DNA of 33,439 nt from CAZGYE01 sp964530165 (GTDB lineage: Bacteria > Planctomycetota > Planctomycetia > Planctomycetales > Planctomycetaceae): contig CAZGYE010000023.1 in assembly GCA_964530165.1 (NCBI GenBank), positions 1 to 33,439 on the forward strand. The letters run 5' to 3'. The notes under the pieces were generated by a model. It was not told where the DNA came from. It saw nothing but the letters and a program-made list of their open reading frames with translations, and did no database searches. The number at the start of each line of letters is the position of its first letter. Positions within the stretch are counted from its first letter, which is position 1. The translations under genes and the position numbers were made by a program. Below are positions 1 through 9,400 of this stretch, piece after piece.

Positions 1-69
1 CCGCCCGGCAGAACAAGGGGTTTCGCGGCAGCAACTGATCAACTTGGGCTAGCCGACAACCACCGCTGT

Positions 70-1893
70 CTACCCGCCGGTCTTGGGGATGATCTCCAAG
101 ATCAGCGTGCCGCCGGGTCCCACGGTCGCTTGCAGCGAGCCGTCGTCGACGGCCAAGCCGGAACTTTCGGGCCAGGCGTGAAGGGCCCGGACAGATTTCA
201 CGGGAAACTTGGGACGCAACAGTTCGCGCACCGCGCAATCTTCCGCCAGGATGCTGCCTGTGCGCTGGATGTCGCCTCGGCGTGCTCCCCAAGGGTTGTA
301 GAGGCCGACAATCCAAGCCCCGTCCGACTTGCGGACGTTGACCTGCATCGGCAAGTGGGTCGACCGGTCGAACGGCGAGAGTTCCCGGGCGGCGTCGGCG
401 AGCTGGTCCCACGGGGAGTCTTTCGACGCGGCCTTCACCCCCGACGGGGGCTGCCCTTCGCCAACCGGGATCACCACTTTATAGCTTGCCCAGACTTTCG
501 TCGGGGCATCGGATGGCACGATGTCAAACACTTCAGGGACGGCAGACGGAGCGTAACAGGTCGCTTCGGCAAGCCCCGCGTCCTTTCGGGAAGCGACTTG
601 GGCGTCCGCGTCGTCATGGCGGAACAGGTTCGCTTTGAGCTCCTTCCACGGTGCCAGGTTGGGCAGGACCGCCGCATCGAGCACCAGGGCGATGGGCACG
701 AACGGCTCGCCAACGTCCGGGTAATCGTCCTGGAAGTCGAGGAGATCCCGGGTCACGCGACCGTAAGAGGAAAGCTCCCCGTCGTCCCAGTCGAAGAAAT
801 TGTCTTCGGCGCCCCACTCCTCATGGAGCGTGTGCGCGCCTGAGAGGTAACTGTGGAAGAAGATTCTCCGCTGCAATGCACTGGACGGTCCGTGCTCAGG
901 AGCGACCGCATACTGGCTCCGGACCATCCAATTGCGCGGCACTTGCCAAGACCAGTCCTCTTCCTTGACAAAGGACGTGCAGCCGTCGGGTCCCCAGGGT
1001 GCAAAGAACACTCCCCAGGGCTTGCCCGCGGCCTTGGCCGCGCCACGCAGGCTGGCGATGGCAAACTGGGTGTGCTGCGAGGCCCAGGGGCCCACCTCCG
1101 CCAGGCACCAGCCTGCGCCGAACCGGTAGAAACGGTGCCACACCAGCTCCCCGAGTCGGGTCCCCTCGCAATAGCAGAAGTGGGATCCGAACCGGGCACC
1201 TTGGCGTTTCGCCGCCTCCTCGATTTGTTTCCACAACGCGGCCTGACTCTGGGGAAAACTGCGGCCGGCGTAATCCTCCAAAGTTCCGTACTCCAGGCAG
1301 CGGCCGACGGTGCTCCAGTCAAAATGGGAACGAAGCTCATCCGGCTTGATCGGTTCCCGAGCGAACTTGGGGTTTGCTTGGCGGAACCGCCGCCAATCGT
1401 TGTTCACGTTGGAGACTGTCTCATGCACCTGCCCGCCAAGGAACCTTGTGCCCAGCATCGCCGCGTACGCGTTGATCAGGTCGGCGTCAAACACATAGGC
1501 ATGATAGGGCGAACCGCCGACGACGCGATCCACGACAAAATGGCACCTCGCAGTGCGGACGATTTCGTGAAGCCTTCCGCCGACGCGGGCCACCGTATTG
1601 AACCGGTGGGCGTCGTCGCCCCAAGGGGAATTCACGAGCCTCACCCCCGTGCCGCGGCGAATCAGACCGGCCTTCTCCAGGCACCGCCAATAGCGGCCGG
1701 TCGCCTCGTAGGTGTGCAAGAACGAGAACTTCGTACGATGGCCACTCTTTGCCGGGCTGGTTACGAGTGTTGCCCGCGCCGAGGGTTCCGCCGCCCACGA
1801 ACCGAACGAAACACCGGCGGCAATGCCGGCCGCCGCGGACGCGCATTTGAGGAAGTCTCTTCGATGAAGGTCTCTGTGCATCGGTTCGTTCAA
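70..1893 (-). CDS. Tat-exported protein of unknown function, possibly TIM-barrel enzyme
   Basis: This 607-residue protein starts with a twin-arginine signal: RRDFLK at residues 11-16, then a small-residue hydrophobic stretch (CASAAAGIAAGVSFG). It is therefore probably folded before export to the periplasm. The mature part is rich in Trp, Tyr and acidic residues. Segments such as GKPWGVFFAPWGPDG and HEEWGAEDNFFDWDDGELS look like loops of a (beta/alpha)8 carbohydrate-active enzyme, but I cannot name a family and claim no activity. The start ATG overlaps the stop of the upstream sppA gene by 4 bases (ATGA), so the two are probably translationally coupled. A second Met at residue 5 could be the true start without changing the Tat motif. 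The gene is very likely real; its function is unknown. Confidence 0.85.
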   Translation of the reverse strand: MNEPMHRDLHRRDFLKCASAAAGIAAGVSFGSWAAEPSARATLVTSPAKSGHRTKFSFLHTYEATGRYWRCLEKAGLIRRGTGVRLVNSPWGDDAHRFNTVARVGGRLHEIVRTARCHFVVDRVVGGSPYHAYVFDADLINAYAAMLGTRFLGGQVHETVSNVNNDWRRFRQANPKFAREPIKPDELRSHFDWSTVGRCLEYGTLEDYAGRSFPQSQAALWKQIEEAAKRQGARFGSHFCYCEGTRLGELVWHRFYRFGAGWCLAEVGPWASQHTQFAIASLRGAAKAAGKPWGVFFAPWGPDGCTSFVKEEDWSWQVPRNWMVRSQYAVAPEHGPSSALQRRIFFHSYLSGAHTLHEEWGAEDNFFDWDDGELSSYGRVTRDLLDFQDDYPDVGEPFVPIALVLDAAVLPNLAPWKELKANLFRHDDADAQVASRKDAGLAEATCYAPSAVPEVFDIVPSDAPTKVWASYKVVIPVGEGQPPSGVKAASKDSPWDQLADAARELSPFDRSTHLPMQVNVRKSDGAWIVGLYNPWGARRGDIQRTGSILAEDCAVRELLRPKFPVKSVRALHAWPESSGLAVDDGSLQATVGPGGTLILEIIPKTGG

Positions 1894-3710
1894 TCTTGGA
1901 AGTTGAGGACGGGCATCGTCAGTAAGACATGTTCGTGCTGAGCCGCCGTGAGCTGAGCCAGGACCTGTCTTACTGCACGCAGCCGTCTGGGTTCGAGATC
2001 ACGCAAGTACGGCATCGCCGCGCTGGAGAGCGACAAGCGATTGTCGTCCGGCTCCTTACCCGTCAGACCGCTCATCATCAGTTCCATGAAGTTCTTTGGC
2101 CGGGGGACGACACGAATCTCATAGTCTTTGAGACCGGCCTGCTGGGCCACATAATGAATCGCATCGTCGAGACCGCCCAGCTTGTCGATCAATCCGAGCT
2201 CCAACGCTTGGCGTCCTGTGAACACACGGCCGCCGGCCAGGTCCTCGATGTGCTTCTTGAGACGATTGCCGCGAATCGCGACCACATGGCCCTTAAACAC
2301 GTTGTAGGCCTCGTCCATGTACTGCTCCAGCGCGGCGCGTTCGTTCTTGGAGAACACGTCGTACGAGCTGAGCAGCCCGGAATTGGCGCCCCGTTTGATC
2401 GGCTTCCAGTTGATTCCGATCTTGTTCCACATGGCGGTGGTCGCGAACTTTCCGGCCACGACCCCGATCGAGCCGGTGATGGTCGACGCGTCGGCAAAAA
2501 TCGTCTCGGTACCGCAGGCGACGTAGTACCCGCCACTTCCGGCAACGTCGCCCATCGAGACGACGAACGGCTTCTTGGCCCGCACGCGCTTCGTGGCGTC
2601 GAGAATGATCTCGCTGGCCACGGCAGACCCGCCGCCCGAGTTGATGCGGAACACGACCGCTTTGATCGAGTCGTCGTCGGCCACCTTGTCGAGGGCTTTG
2701 CGGATCGTCGTGCTATACGCGGCCGCCATGCTGCTGAATGGATTGGGATTGGCCTCTCCGGGAAGAATCATCCCTTCGAGATACACAACAGCCACCGCGC
2801 TCTTGCCGGTCTTCGCCGGCTGTGGAGGTGAAAGCAGTTTCGCATAAAACTGCAAGATGCCAAACAGCGATGAGAAATCGATCGTCGATTTCTTCTTTTT
2901 TCCGTACCGTTTGTCGAACCGCACGTCGTCTCCATTCAGCCGGCGCAGCTCGGCTTCGAACTCCTGCCGGTGCTGAACCGCGTCGATGATGCCCAGCTTC
3001 TTGGCGGATTGGGCCGTGTAGACGCCGTGATCAATCCACTCGCGAACCTTCTTCGGCGGCACGCCGCGGCCTTTGGCGATCAGTTGGATCGAGTTATCGT
3101 ACAGGCCGTCGAACAGCCAGTCGTACATGCGCCCGGCTTCGGGGCTGGGGCCGGTGCGCATAAACGTTTCTGCAGCGCTCTTGTAGGCGCCCCGGGTGAA
3201 GAAATCGGGTTTGACGCCGATCTTGTCGAGCAGTCCGCGAACGTAAAGCTGTTCCCCGTAAATCCCGGTGATAAACAGGTATCCCGTGGGCACCATGCTG
3301 ATCCGCGACGCGCCGGAGAGGAGTACGTACTGCCTCGTCGTCAGCAGGTCGGCGTGAACGTGGATTTTCTTGCCCTTGGCTTTGATCTCGTCCATCGCCG
3401 CCCGGAGTTCCTCGATTTGCCCCATGCCGATGGACGGATTGTCGATCAACAGCACCACCACCTTGACGGCCGGGTCGTCGCCGGCCTGCTTCATCCGGGC
3501 AACTAAATTCTTCAAAGACTCACCGGTCTCGGAACCGAGGAGCATCTGCAGATCGTCCTGCCGCGGCTTCTCCGTGACCGGTCCGTCCAGGGAAAAGACG
3601 GCCACCACGTTTGGCTTCTCCGCCTGCTGTTTCGTCTGAGCCTCGAGCTGGGCGACGGGCTGCAGAACCAACAAGAACGCGACGGCAAGGCACAACAAAG
3701 TCGTTTTCAT
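1890..3710 (-). CDS. sppA: Signal peptide peptidase SppA, long (67K) form
   Basis: SppA is a membrane-bound serine protease that degrades signal peptides left after secretion, using a Ser-Lys dyad. This 606-residue protein has an N-terminal membrane/signal segment (TTLLCLAVAFLLVL) and two tandem ClpP/crotonase-fold halves, the double-length architecture of E. coli SppA. The Lys of the YKSA motif lies in the first half (about residue 177). The nucleophile Ser lies in AGSGGYYVACG of the second half (about residue 392), followed by the conserved TGSIGV segment. I chose the ATG at 3710 because GGAGGAGAGAAAG lies directly before it; an upstream GTG in the same frame sits inside that ribosome site. 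The gene is followed by the Tat-exported gene with a 4-base overlap. Identification is firm. Confidence 0.93.
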   Translation of the reverse strand: MKTTLLCLAVAFLLVLQPVAQLEAQTKQQAEKPNVVAVFSLDGPVTEKPRQDDLQMLLGSETGESLKNLVARMKQAGDDPAVKVVVLLIDNPSIGMGQIEELRAAMDEIKAKGKKIHVHADLLTTRQYVLLSGASRISMVPTGYLFITGIYGEQLYVRGLLDKIGVKPDFFTRGAYKSAAETFMRTGPSPEAGRMYDWLFDGLYDNSIQLIAKGRGVPPKKVREWIDHGVYTAQSAKKLGIIDAVQHRQEFEAELRRLNGDDVRFDKRYGKKKKSTIDFSSLFGILQFYAKLLSPPQPAKTGKSAVAVVYLEGMILPGEANPNPFSSMAAAYSTTIRKALDKVADDDSIKAVVFRINSGGGSAVASEIILDATKRVRAKKPFVVSMGDVAGSGGYYVACGTETIFADASTITGSIGVVAGKFATTAMWNKIGINWKPIKRGANSGLLSSYDVFSKNERAALEQYMDEAYNVFKGHVVAIRGNRLKKHIEDLAGGRVFTGRQALELGLIDKLGGLDDAIHYVAQQAGLKDYEIRVVPRPKNFMELMMSGLTGKEPDDNRLSLSSAAMPYLRDLEPRRLRAVRQVLAQLTAAQHEHVLLTMPVLNFQD

Positions 3711-3979
3711 CTTTCTCTCCTCCACAAATTTTTTCTTTTTCGCTCATTATCCAGTCCTTCTCTTGTAACAGACCGGGGGGTTCCCCTCCCGAAAGCATAA
3801 CGAGATTCGGCCCGAGTAGGATCAGCAAATCTGGGAAAAAGAGAGGTTGGCCGCCTGCTCGCAGTGGATGCCGGGCTGCCAAAGCCCGCCGGCGGCGACC
3901 GGCGGGAACCACGGCAAGCCCCACGGGTTGCCACCACGGCAAGCCCCACGGGTTGCCACCCGTGGACTTTTGCCTCCGC
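3711..3979. repeat. Intergenic hairpin and tandem repeat cluster
   Basis: This 269-base gap upstream of sppA is packed with repeats. A perfect inverted repeat CCCGCCGG/CCGGCGGG lies at 3885-3892 and 3899-3906 with a 6-base loop. It is followed by two identical 25-base tandem units at 3909-3933 and 3934-3958, each containing a GGCAA...TTGCC partial palindrome. Such GC-rich REP-like clusters between genes are typical of planctomycete genomes (general recollection). A sppA promoter must lie in or next to this block, but I see no clear one. Confidence 0.75.
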
Positions 3980-4014
3980 TCAGCGGGAGCTTCGCTCTCC
4001 CGAGACGTGGAGGC
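3972..4014. repeat. REP-like hairpin overlapping a gene 3' end
   Basis: An outer stem GCCTCC/GGAGGC (3972-3977 and 4009-4014) encloses an inner stem CGGGAG/CTCCCG (3984-3989 and 3997-4002) with a 7-base loop. It continues the repeat cluster at 3885-3958 and runs into the 3' end of the PQQ-propeller gene. That gene's last residues (HVSGERSSR) are therefore encoded by repeat DNA. Confidence 0.6.
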
Positions 4015-5326
4015 TGCGACTCGTTTCAGAGACAATCTGAGGTCCGATACAGTACAGATTCTTTTCATCACGCAGATAGATCCGACCGTGGGCGATTGCC
4101 GGCGAGGCGCAGCAGTACTCGCCCAGTTTGTTCTCGGCCACCACGTCGAGTTCCGGGCCGGGCCGGACGATCTTCGTCACACCATCGCGAGCCGGAAAAT
4201 AAACCAACCCGCAGGCCGTCACCAGCGAAGCGCTGTAGTGCTTCCCCAGCCGGACCTGCCACAACCGTTTGCCGGTGGCCGCTTCGTAGCAATTCGCTGT
4301 GCCGCGATCATCGGCGATCAGCAAATAGCCGTCCACGACAACCGGCGACGGCACGTAACACCTGGCGTTTGTCACGTGCCAAGCGACGTGGGTGTCGGTG
4401 ATGTTGCCCTTTCCATCCGGTCGAATCCCCATGACGTGATACGTCGGAAAACCGGCCGTCATATAGAACAGCTTGCCGTCGTAGACCATCGAGGCGACGT
4501 ACTGCTCGGTCGGCCCGTCGATCTTCCAGTGACGCGAGCCGTCGGCTGGATCGAGGCTCACGATGCACTTGCTGCCTGAAAGGACCATCTGCGTGCGGCC
4601 GTCGATCTCGCGAATGAGTGGCGGCACGTAGCTGCGAGTCTTGTGTTCGCGAGGCCTTTTCCAGACCGTCTTGCCCGTCGACTTTTCCAGCGCGACGATG
4701 TACGAGTCGCCGTCGTGATCACCGTTGACGATCACCAGGTCGCCGTACAGCACCGGGCTGCTGCAGAAGCCGTGCACGCTGACAAACTCGCCCGGTTTGA
4801 CCAACCATTTCTGATCGCCGTCGAAATCGTAAGCCGCCACGACCATGCGGCCCGGCGTCACCGGCCGCGCGCGGCCGACGTTGCGGGCGGGGATGGTGCT
4901 GCCGTCGACTTCCAGAAACGTCACAAAGACCAATTTGCCGTCCGTGGCCGGTGTGCTCGATGCGTAGCTGTTCAGAGTATTCCTCGTTTCCAGCGGCGCC
5001 CGGACAACGGTTCTCTGCCACAGCGCCTTCCCCGTGCGACGGTCCCAGCAGAGCAGAATCCGCTCTAGCTCCTTCTCCAAGCAGGAAACGGTGAAGATGC
5101 GGTCGTCCCAAACGATCGGCGAGGCGTGTCCTTTGCCGGGTACTGCGGCCTTCCAGAGAATGTGTTTTCCCGTCTGGCCGTCCCATCGGGTCGGGACGTT
5201 CTTCTCCAGACTGGTTCCGTCGCCTCGCGGCCCGCGCCACCCGGGCCAGTTCTCTCCGTGGGTTGAAGAAGACGTCCAAAAGCCACAAACGAAAAGCAGG
5301 CCAAAGATCAAGGAGAGTCTGGGCAT
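3980..5326 (-). CDS. Secreted PQQ-like beta-propeller protein
   Basis: This 448-residue protein begins with a Sec signal peptide (MPRLSLIFGLLFVCGFWTSS). It then enters the planctomycete-type opening NWPGWRGPRGDG and a series of propeller blades with the usual GK.LW / G....W motifs (TGKHILWKAAVPG, TGKALWQRTV, TGKTVWKR, TGKRLWQV). It belongs to the PQQ/BamB-like quinoprotein-fold family. Most such secreted planctomycete proteins have no known substrate, and I see nothing that proves PQQ binding. I chose the ATG at 5326 because it begins a clean signal peptide and has GGAAG just upstream; the frame stays open far further upstream without coding character. The C-terminal residues come from a REP-like hairpin. 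It lies divergent to another propeller gene at 5625. Confidence 0.85.
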   Translation of the reverse strand: MPRLSLIFGLLFVCGFWTSSSTHGENWPGWRGPRGDGTSLEKNVPTRWDGQTGKHILWKAAVPGKGHASPIVWDDRIFTVSCLEKELERILLCWDRRTGKALWQRTVVRAPLETRNTLNSYASSTPATDGKLVFVTFLEVDGSTIPARNVGRARPVTPGRMVVAAYDFDGDQKWLVKPGEFVSVHGFCSSPVLYGDLVIVNGDHDGDSYIVALEKSTGKTVWKRPREHKTRSYVPPLIREIDGRTQMVLSGSKCIVSLDPADGSRHWKIDGPTEQYVASMVYDGKLFYMTAGFPTYHVMGIRPDGKGNITDTHVAWHVTNARCYVPSPVVVDGYLLIADDRGTANCYEAATGKRLWQVRLGKHYSASLVTACGLVYFPARDGVTKIVRPGPELDVVAENKLGEYCCASPAIAHGRIYLRDEKNLYCIGPQIVSETSRSLHVSGERSSR

Positions 5327-5624
5327 ATTCACTTCCAATCGGCGGGCGGGTTCGGAGAGAAACAATTCGTTCGGCGGCAGGCGCCGATGCATCGAGTTCA
5401 AGTTGACAGTGATTATAACTTCATGAACCTCAGTATCCAACCGCGCGGCTGATGAGCCGTTCTGGTTGATTGGTCGTCGCGATGAAGATACTCTGACGGG
5501 TGCGAAACATCGTTCCTTTGCAGGCCGTACACAACGACCGACGTCGCATTCTGAAACAACGGGCGCGTCAGCCCCCTGATGAATCCGCGGAAACGAAGAA
5601 CTGCACTGTGAGGAGGCAAGCACG
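5327..5624. other. Divergent intergenic region between two propeller genes
   Basis: This 298-base gap separates two divergently transcribed secreted propeller genes and must hold promoters for both. I see a small hairpin CGGCT-GATG-AGCCG near 5440-5455 within an imperfect larger inverted repeat (CCAACC...GGTTG), and the AGGAGG ribosome site at 5611-5616 for the plus-strand gene. I cannot assign convincing -35/-10 boxes. Confidence 0.4.
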
Positions 5625-8597
5625 ATGAGTAGACGAACTCCGAGGCTACAGCGATTGGCTCTGTTCGGCTTGGTGGTGACCGCCGGCATCGGGCCGCTGT
5701 CGACTGATGCGGCTGACCGCGAACCCGATGTGCAAGCGGTCCTCAAACAACTCGACTCGCCGCGCGGGATCTGTGCGATCTTGGGCGACCGTGAGGCCGA
5801 TTTTGCACTCAAGTTGGCGCGGGCCAGCGAGCTGCTGATCTACGTACAACTGCCCGGTGCGAAAGACGTGCAAGCGGCTCGACAGGCCGTCCACGCCGCG
5901 GGAATGCTGAACAGTCGGGTTTATGTGGAGCGAGGGGACTCCGCGCACGTGCACCTGGCGGACAACTTGGCAGACTTGGTCATCGTGCGGGGCGTCGCTC
6001 AGGGTCAGGCGAGCGAAAAAGAAGTGCTGAGAGTCTTACGCCCACTGGGAAAGGGCCTGTTGGGTTCGAAGACGATCGTCAAAAAGACGCTAGAGGGCGT
6101 TGACGACTGGAGCCATCCGTATCACGGGCCGGACAACAATCCCCAATCGAACGACCAACGTGCTCGCGCTCCCTACCTGACCCAGTTTCTCGCAGAACCG
6201 TGGTACTGCCCGATGCCCGAGGTCACTGTCGTGTCTGGTGGGCGCGTTTTCAAGGCGTTTGGCAGCCGGGCGTTCAAACGGCCGCAATGGCCGATGCTCA
6301 ACACGCTGATCGCTATGAACGGCTACAACGGCACGATTCTCTGGAAGCGTCAATTGGATCCCGACTTCATGATTCATCGCAACACGCTGATCGCCACGCC
6401 CGGGACGCTTTACCTGGCCGACGCCGTCTCGTGCAAGCTGCTGGACGCAGCGACGGGTGAGTTGAAAGACGAGATCAAAATCTCGGCAGACATCAGCGAC
6501 GGACCGGTCTGGAAGTGGATGGCGCTCGCAGGGAACACACTCTACGCTTTAGTCGGCGAGAAGGAACCGCCCGGCGACGCGCTGAAAGGCCCGGCGTTCC
6601 GCGGCGGCGGCTGGCCGTGGTGGAAGATTCCCAAGTACGCCTGGGGCTTCGGCCGCACGATTGCCGCCATCGACCCAGCCACCCAGGAAGTGCTGTGGAC
6701 CCATCGCGAAACCGAGCCGCTCGACACACGCGCCATGTGCTTGAAGGGAGATCGCATCTACTTCCACTGCCGCCAGAAGTTCCTCGGCTGCCTCGACGCG
6801 AAGACGGGGAAACTGCTGTGGAAGACGGACGATTCGGAGGTCATCGGCGCGATTGGCGAGTCCCGGCCCGCCCAGGGGGCCACTTGGGGATTTGCCACGA
6901 GTGCCTACGTCAAGTGCACCGACGACGCGCTCTACTTCGCCGGTCCGCAACAGACGAAACTGGCCGCCGTCTCGACCAAAGACGGAAAGCTCCTGTGGCA
7001 GTATCCCGAGGACGGCAACTTCCAGCTCGTCCTGCGCCGGGACGCGTTGTATGCGATGGGATCGAATCACCCCAGCTGGAAATTCGACCTCCTGACCGGA
7101 AAACAACTACTTCGTCTGCCGAATCGGTCGGCTTGCACCCGCGCCACCGGCAGCATCGACAGGGTCTTCGTCCGTGGAGGCGGGACCCGGTGCTGGGACG
7201 TGGCCTCGGACAAATGGTTGCACATCTCACCCATGCGGCCGGCTTGCCACGATGGAGTCGTCATCGCCGGCGGGCAACTCTACTGGGGGCCGTGGATGTG
7301 TGGCTGCAATCTCTCGTTGCTCGGCGTCATTTGTCTGGGACCGGCCGGCGATTTCGACTATTCCATGAAAGCGACCGACGCCGAGCGGCTCGAATCAGCC
7401 GAGCCTTCAAGCATGACTCCTCTAGCGCAAACGGGCGACGACTGGCCCACCTTCCGCAAGGACAACGCTCGCAGCACGTGTTCCCAGAAGAGTGTCGCGC
7501 CGGCGACGGTCAAACGATGGGAATTCAAGCCGGCGACGCCGAACACGCCGACGGCGCCGGTTGCAGTCGGCCGGCTCGCGTTTCTGAGCGGTTCTGACGG
7601 GGTCGTCCGGGCCTTGGACCTCGCCAACGGGGAACCACGTTGGACAGCCTACACAGGTGGTGCGGTCAGGTATCCCCCCGCGATTGCCGAGGGTCGGGCG
7701 CTGGTCGGTTCAGCCGACGGTTGGGTCTACGCCTTCGAGACAACCGGGGGCCGCCTGTTGTGGCGTTTCCGCGCCGCTCCCATCGAGCGGAAAGTTCCGG
7801 TTTACGGCTCGCTCAGTTCCACTTGGCCCGTGGGTGCGGGTGTGCTGGTGGAGAATGGCGTGGCGTACGCTGCCGCCGGCATTGCCAACTACGACGGGAC
7901 TCACGTCTACGCGCTGGACGCCGCCACCGGGATGATCCGTTGGCAGAACAACGACTCCGGAAACACGACCGGGGGCCAAGGGGCCGGCGCCTGTGTTCAG
8001 GGCGATCTGCTGTTGAGCAACGGGAAGCTGTACCTGGCCGCCGGCAATCGAGTGGCCGTGGCCTCCTACGACACCGCGAACGGGAAGTTCAGCGTTGGCA
8101 CCGCGTCCCGCAGGCGCGCCGGGCCGCGCGGCAAGGATCTGTTTCTCCGCGCAAACGGATCGGTCACAGCGACCGGCCATTTTCCCCTGTACACGCGGCC
8201 GGAAGACATTCACTACATCGACAAAGCAGAGCTGAACTGCCCCGTCGGCACCGTGGCCGCGACGACCACGACGCTCGGGTTGTTGCTGCCCACCACAGAC
8301 TCAGAGTCGAAGCCGAAGCCGGCGTGGACCGGCCGACCGTTCCAAGAGAACGTGGCCGTGGCCGTGGCTGCAAATGCCGTGATTGTTGCCGGCACGAACC
8401 GTCGTTTTGAAACCCCGGAGGCCTCTGGGGTCGAAACGCACGGCATCGCCGCTTTGGACATCAAGGACGGCAAGCTGCTTTGGAAGCATTCGCTGCCGGC
8501 CGGTCCGGTGTCGTGGGGCATCGCCATCGACCGCGCCGGCCATGTTCTGGCGTCACTGCGCGACGGCCGTGTCGTCTGCTTTGGAGAGAAGCGGTAG
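5625..8597 (+). CDS. Secreted methyltransferase-like / PQQ-propeller fusion protein
   Basis: This 990-residue protein has a Sec-type signal (RLALFGLVVTAGIGPLSTDA). Residues about 35-165 look like a degenerate Rossmann-type SAM-methyltransferase domain: GICAILGDREADFALKLA, then ELLIYVQLPG, then ADLVIVRGVAQG and VLRVLRPLGKG. From about residue 180 onward come many propeller blades with the GK.LW signature (TGKLLWKTDD, DGKLLWQYPED, GEPRWTAYTGG, GGRLLWRF, DGKLLWKHS), probably forming two propellers around a hinge near residue 600. The start is well placed, with AGGAGG 8 bases upstream. Its stop overlaps the GTG start of trpC by one base. Substrate and role are unknown; an exported methyltransferase fold may be structural only. 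Confidence 0.82.
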   Translation: MSRRTPRLQRLALFGLVVTAGIGPLSTDAADREPDVQAVLKQLDSPRGICAILGDREADFALKLARASELLIYVQLPGAKDVQAARQAVHAAGMLNSRVYVERGDSAHVHLADNLADLVIVRGVAQGQASEKEVLRVLRPLGKGLLGSKTIVKKTLEGVDDWSHPYHGPDNNPQSNDQRARAPYLTQFLAEPWYCPMPEVTVVSGGRVFKAFGSRAFKRPQWPMLNTLIAMNGYNGTILWKRQLDPDFMIHRNTLIATPGTLYLADAVSCKLLDAATGELKDEIKISADISDGPVWKWMALAGNTLYALVGEKEPPGDALKGPAFRGGGWPWWKIPKYAWGFGRTIAAIDPATQEVLWTHRETEPLDTRAMCLKGDRIYFHCRQKFLGCLDAKTGKLLWKTDDSEVIGAIGESRPAQGATWGFATSAYVKCTDDALYFAGPQQTKLAAVSTKDGKLLWQYPEDGNFQLVLRRDALYAMGSNHPSWKFDLLTGKQLLRLPNRSACTRATGSIDRVFVRGGGTRCWDVASDKWLHISPMRPACHDGVVIAGGQLYWGPWMCGCNLSLLGVICLGPAGDFDYSMKATDAERLESAEPSSMTPLAQTGDDWPTFRKDNARSTCSQKSVAPATVKRWEFKPATPNTPTAPVAVGRLAFLSGSDGVVRALDLANGEPRWTAYTGGAVRYPPAIAEGRALVGSADGWVYAFETTGGRLLWRFRAAPIERKVPVYGSLSSTWPVGAGVLVENGVAYAAAGIANYDGTHVYALDAATGMIRWQNNDSGNTTGGQGAGACVQGDLLLSNGKLYLAAGNRVAVASYDTANGKFSVGTASRRRAGPRGKDLFLRANGSVTATGHFPLYTRPEDIHYIDKAELNCPVGTVAATTTTLGLLLPTTDSESKPKPAWTGRPFQENVAVAVAANAVIVAGTNRRFETPEASGVETHGIAALDIKDGKLLWKHSLPAGPVSWGIAIDRAGHVLASLRDGRVVCFGEKR

Positions 8598-9400
8598 TGC
8601 ACGAAACCATTCTCGAGAAGATCATCGCCCACAAATGGGTGGAAATCGATGACGCCAAGCGCTCGCGGCCGGCGGAGATGCTTGAGGAACAGTTGGCCGC
8701 CGCGCCACCGGTGCGAGATTTTGCGGCGGCGCTCTCAGCCGCCGAGGGCGTCGGATTGATTGCCGAGGTGAAGAAAGCATCGCCCTCGGCCGGGCTGATC
8801 CGGGAAGATTTCGACCCGGTCGCGATCGCACGCATTTATGAACGGCACAAAGCGGCCTGCATCAGCGTGCTGACCGACACGCATTTCTTCCAGGGACATC
8901 TCGATTTTCTGCGCGCGGTTCGCGGGGCGGTTTCCGTTCCGGTGTTGCGGAAGGATTTTTTGCTGGATCGCTATCAGGTGCTCGAAGCCCGCGCCGCCGG
9001 GGCCGATTGCGTGCTGCTGATTGCCGAGTGCCTGGACGATCCTCGGATGCGGGACTTGTATTTCTCTGCCTGCGAATTGGGAATGCAATCACTCATCGAG
9101 ATTACCGAACCGGCTAATCTCCAGCGCGTGCTGAAACTGGAACCGCCGCTCGTGGGCGTCAACAACCGCGACCTGAAGACGTTCGTCACCGATCTGGATC
9201 GTACCATCTGTCTGGCTGAGCAGGTTCCGGCGGGCACGCTGCTGGTCAGTGAAAGCGGCATCAGAAACCGCAGCGACGTGCTTCGGTTGCAGCAGGCCGG
9301 TGTTCGGGCCATGCTGGTCGGCGAAACGCTGATGCGGGCCGATGACATCGGGGCGAAGGTGGACGAGATGTTGGGGAGAAGGCCGAGGACCAAACGATGA
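8597..9400 (+). CDS. trpC: Indole-3-glycerol phosphate synthase
   Basis: TrpC closes the indole ring in tryptophan synthesis by converting 1-(2-carboxyphenylamino)-1-deoxyribulose 5-phosphate to indole-3-glycerol phosphate in the cytoplasm. The 267-residue protein has the normal family length and motifs: EVKKASPSAG (57-66), PVLRKDFLLD, AADCVLL-like strand, LIEI, GVNNRDLKTF and SESGI followed by the phosphate-binding VGE region. I chose the GTG at 8597, giving HETILEKII as the classic N-terminus. It shares one base with the preceding stop (TAGTG), and GGAGA lies upstream. Longer in-frame starts would read into the propeller gene. The stop overlaps the next small ORF (ATGA). No other trp genes are in the window. 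Confidence 0.95.
   Translation: MHETILEKIIAHKWVEIDDAKRSRPAEMLEEQLAAAPPVRDFAAALSAAEGVGLIAEVKKASPSAGLIREDFDPVAIARIYERHKAACISVLTDTHFFQGHLDFLRAVRGAVSVPVLRKDFLLDRYQVLEARAAGADCVLLIAECLDDPRMRDLYFSACELGMQSLIEITEPANLQRVLKLEPPLVGVNNRDLKTFVTDLDRTICLAEQVPAGTLLVSESGIRNRSDVLRLQQAGVRAMLVGETLMRADDIGAKVDEMLGRRPRTKR

Noticed and set aside
853..1941. Long plus-strand open frame opposite the Tat-exported gene
   Set aside because: It is antisense to a gene with a clear signal and coupling; its composition (Arg, Pro, Gly, His) is what GC-rich third positions produce.
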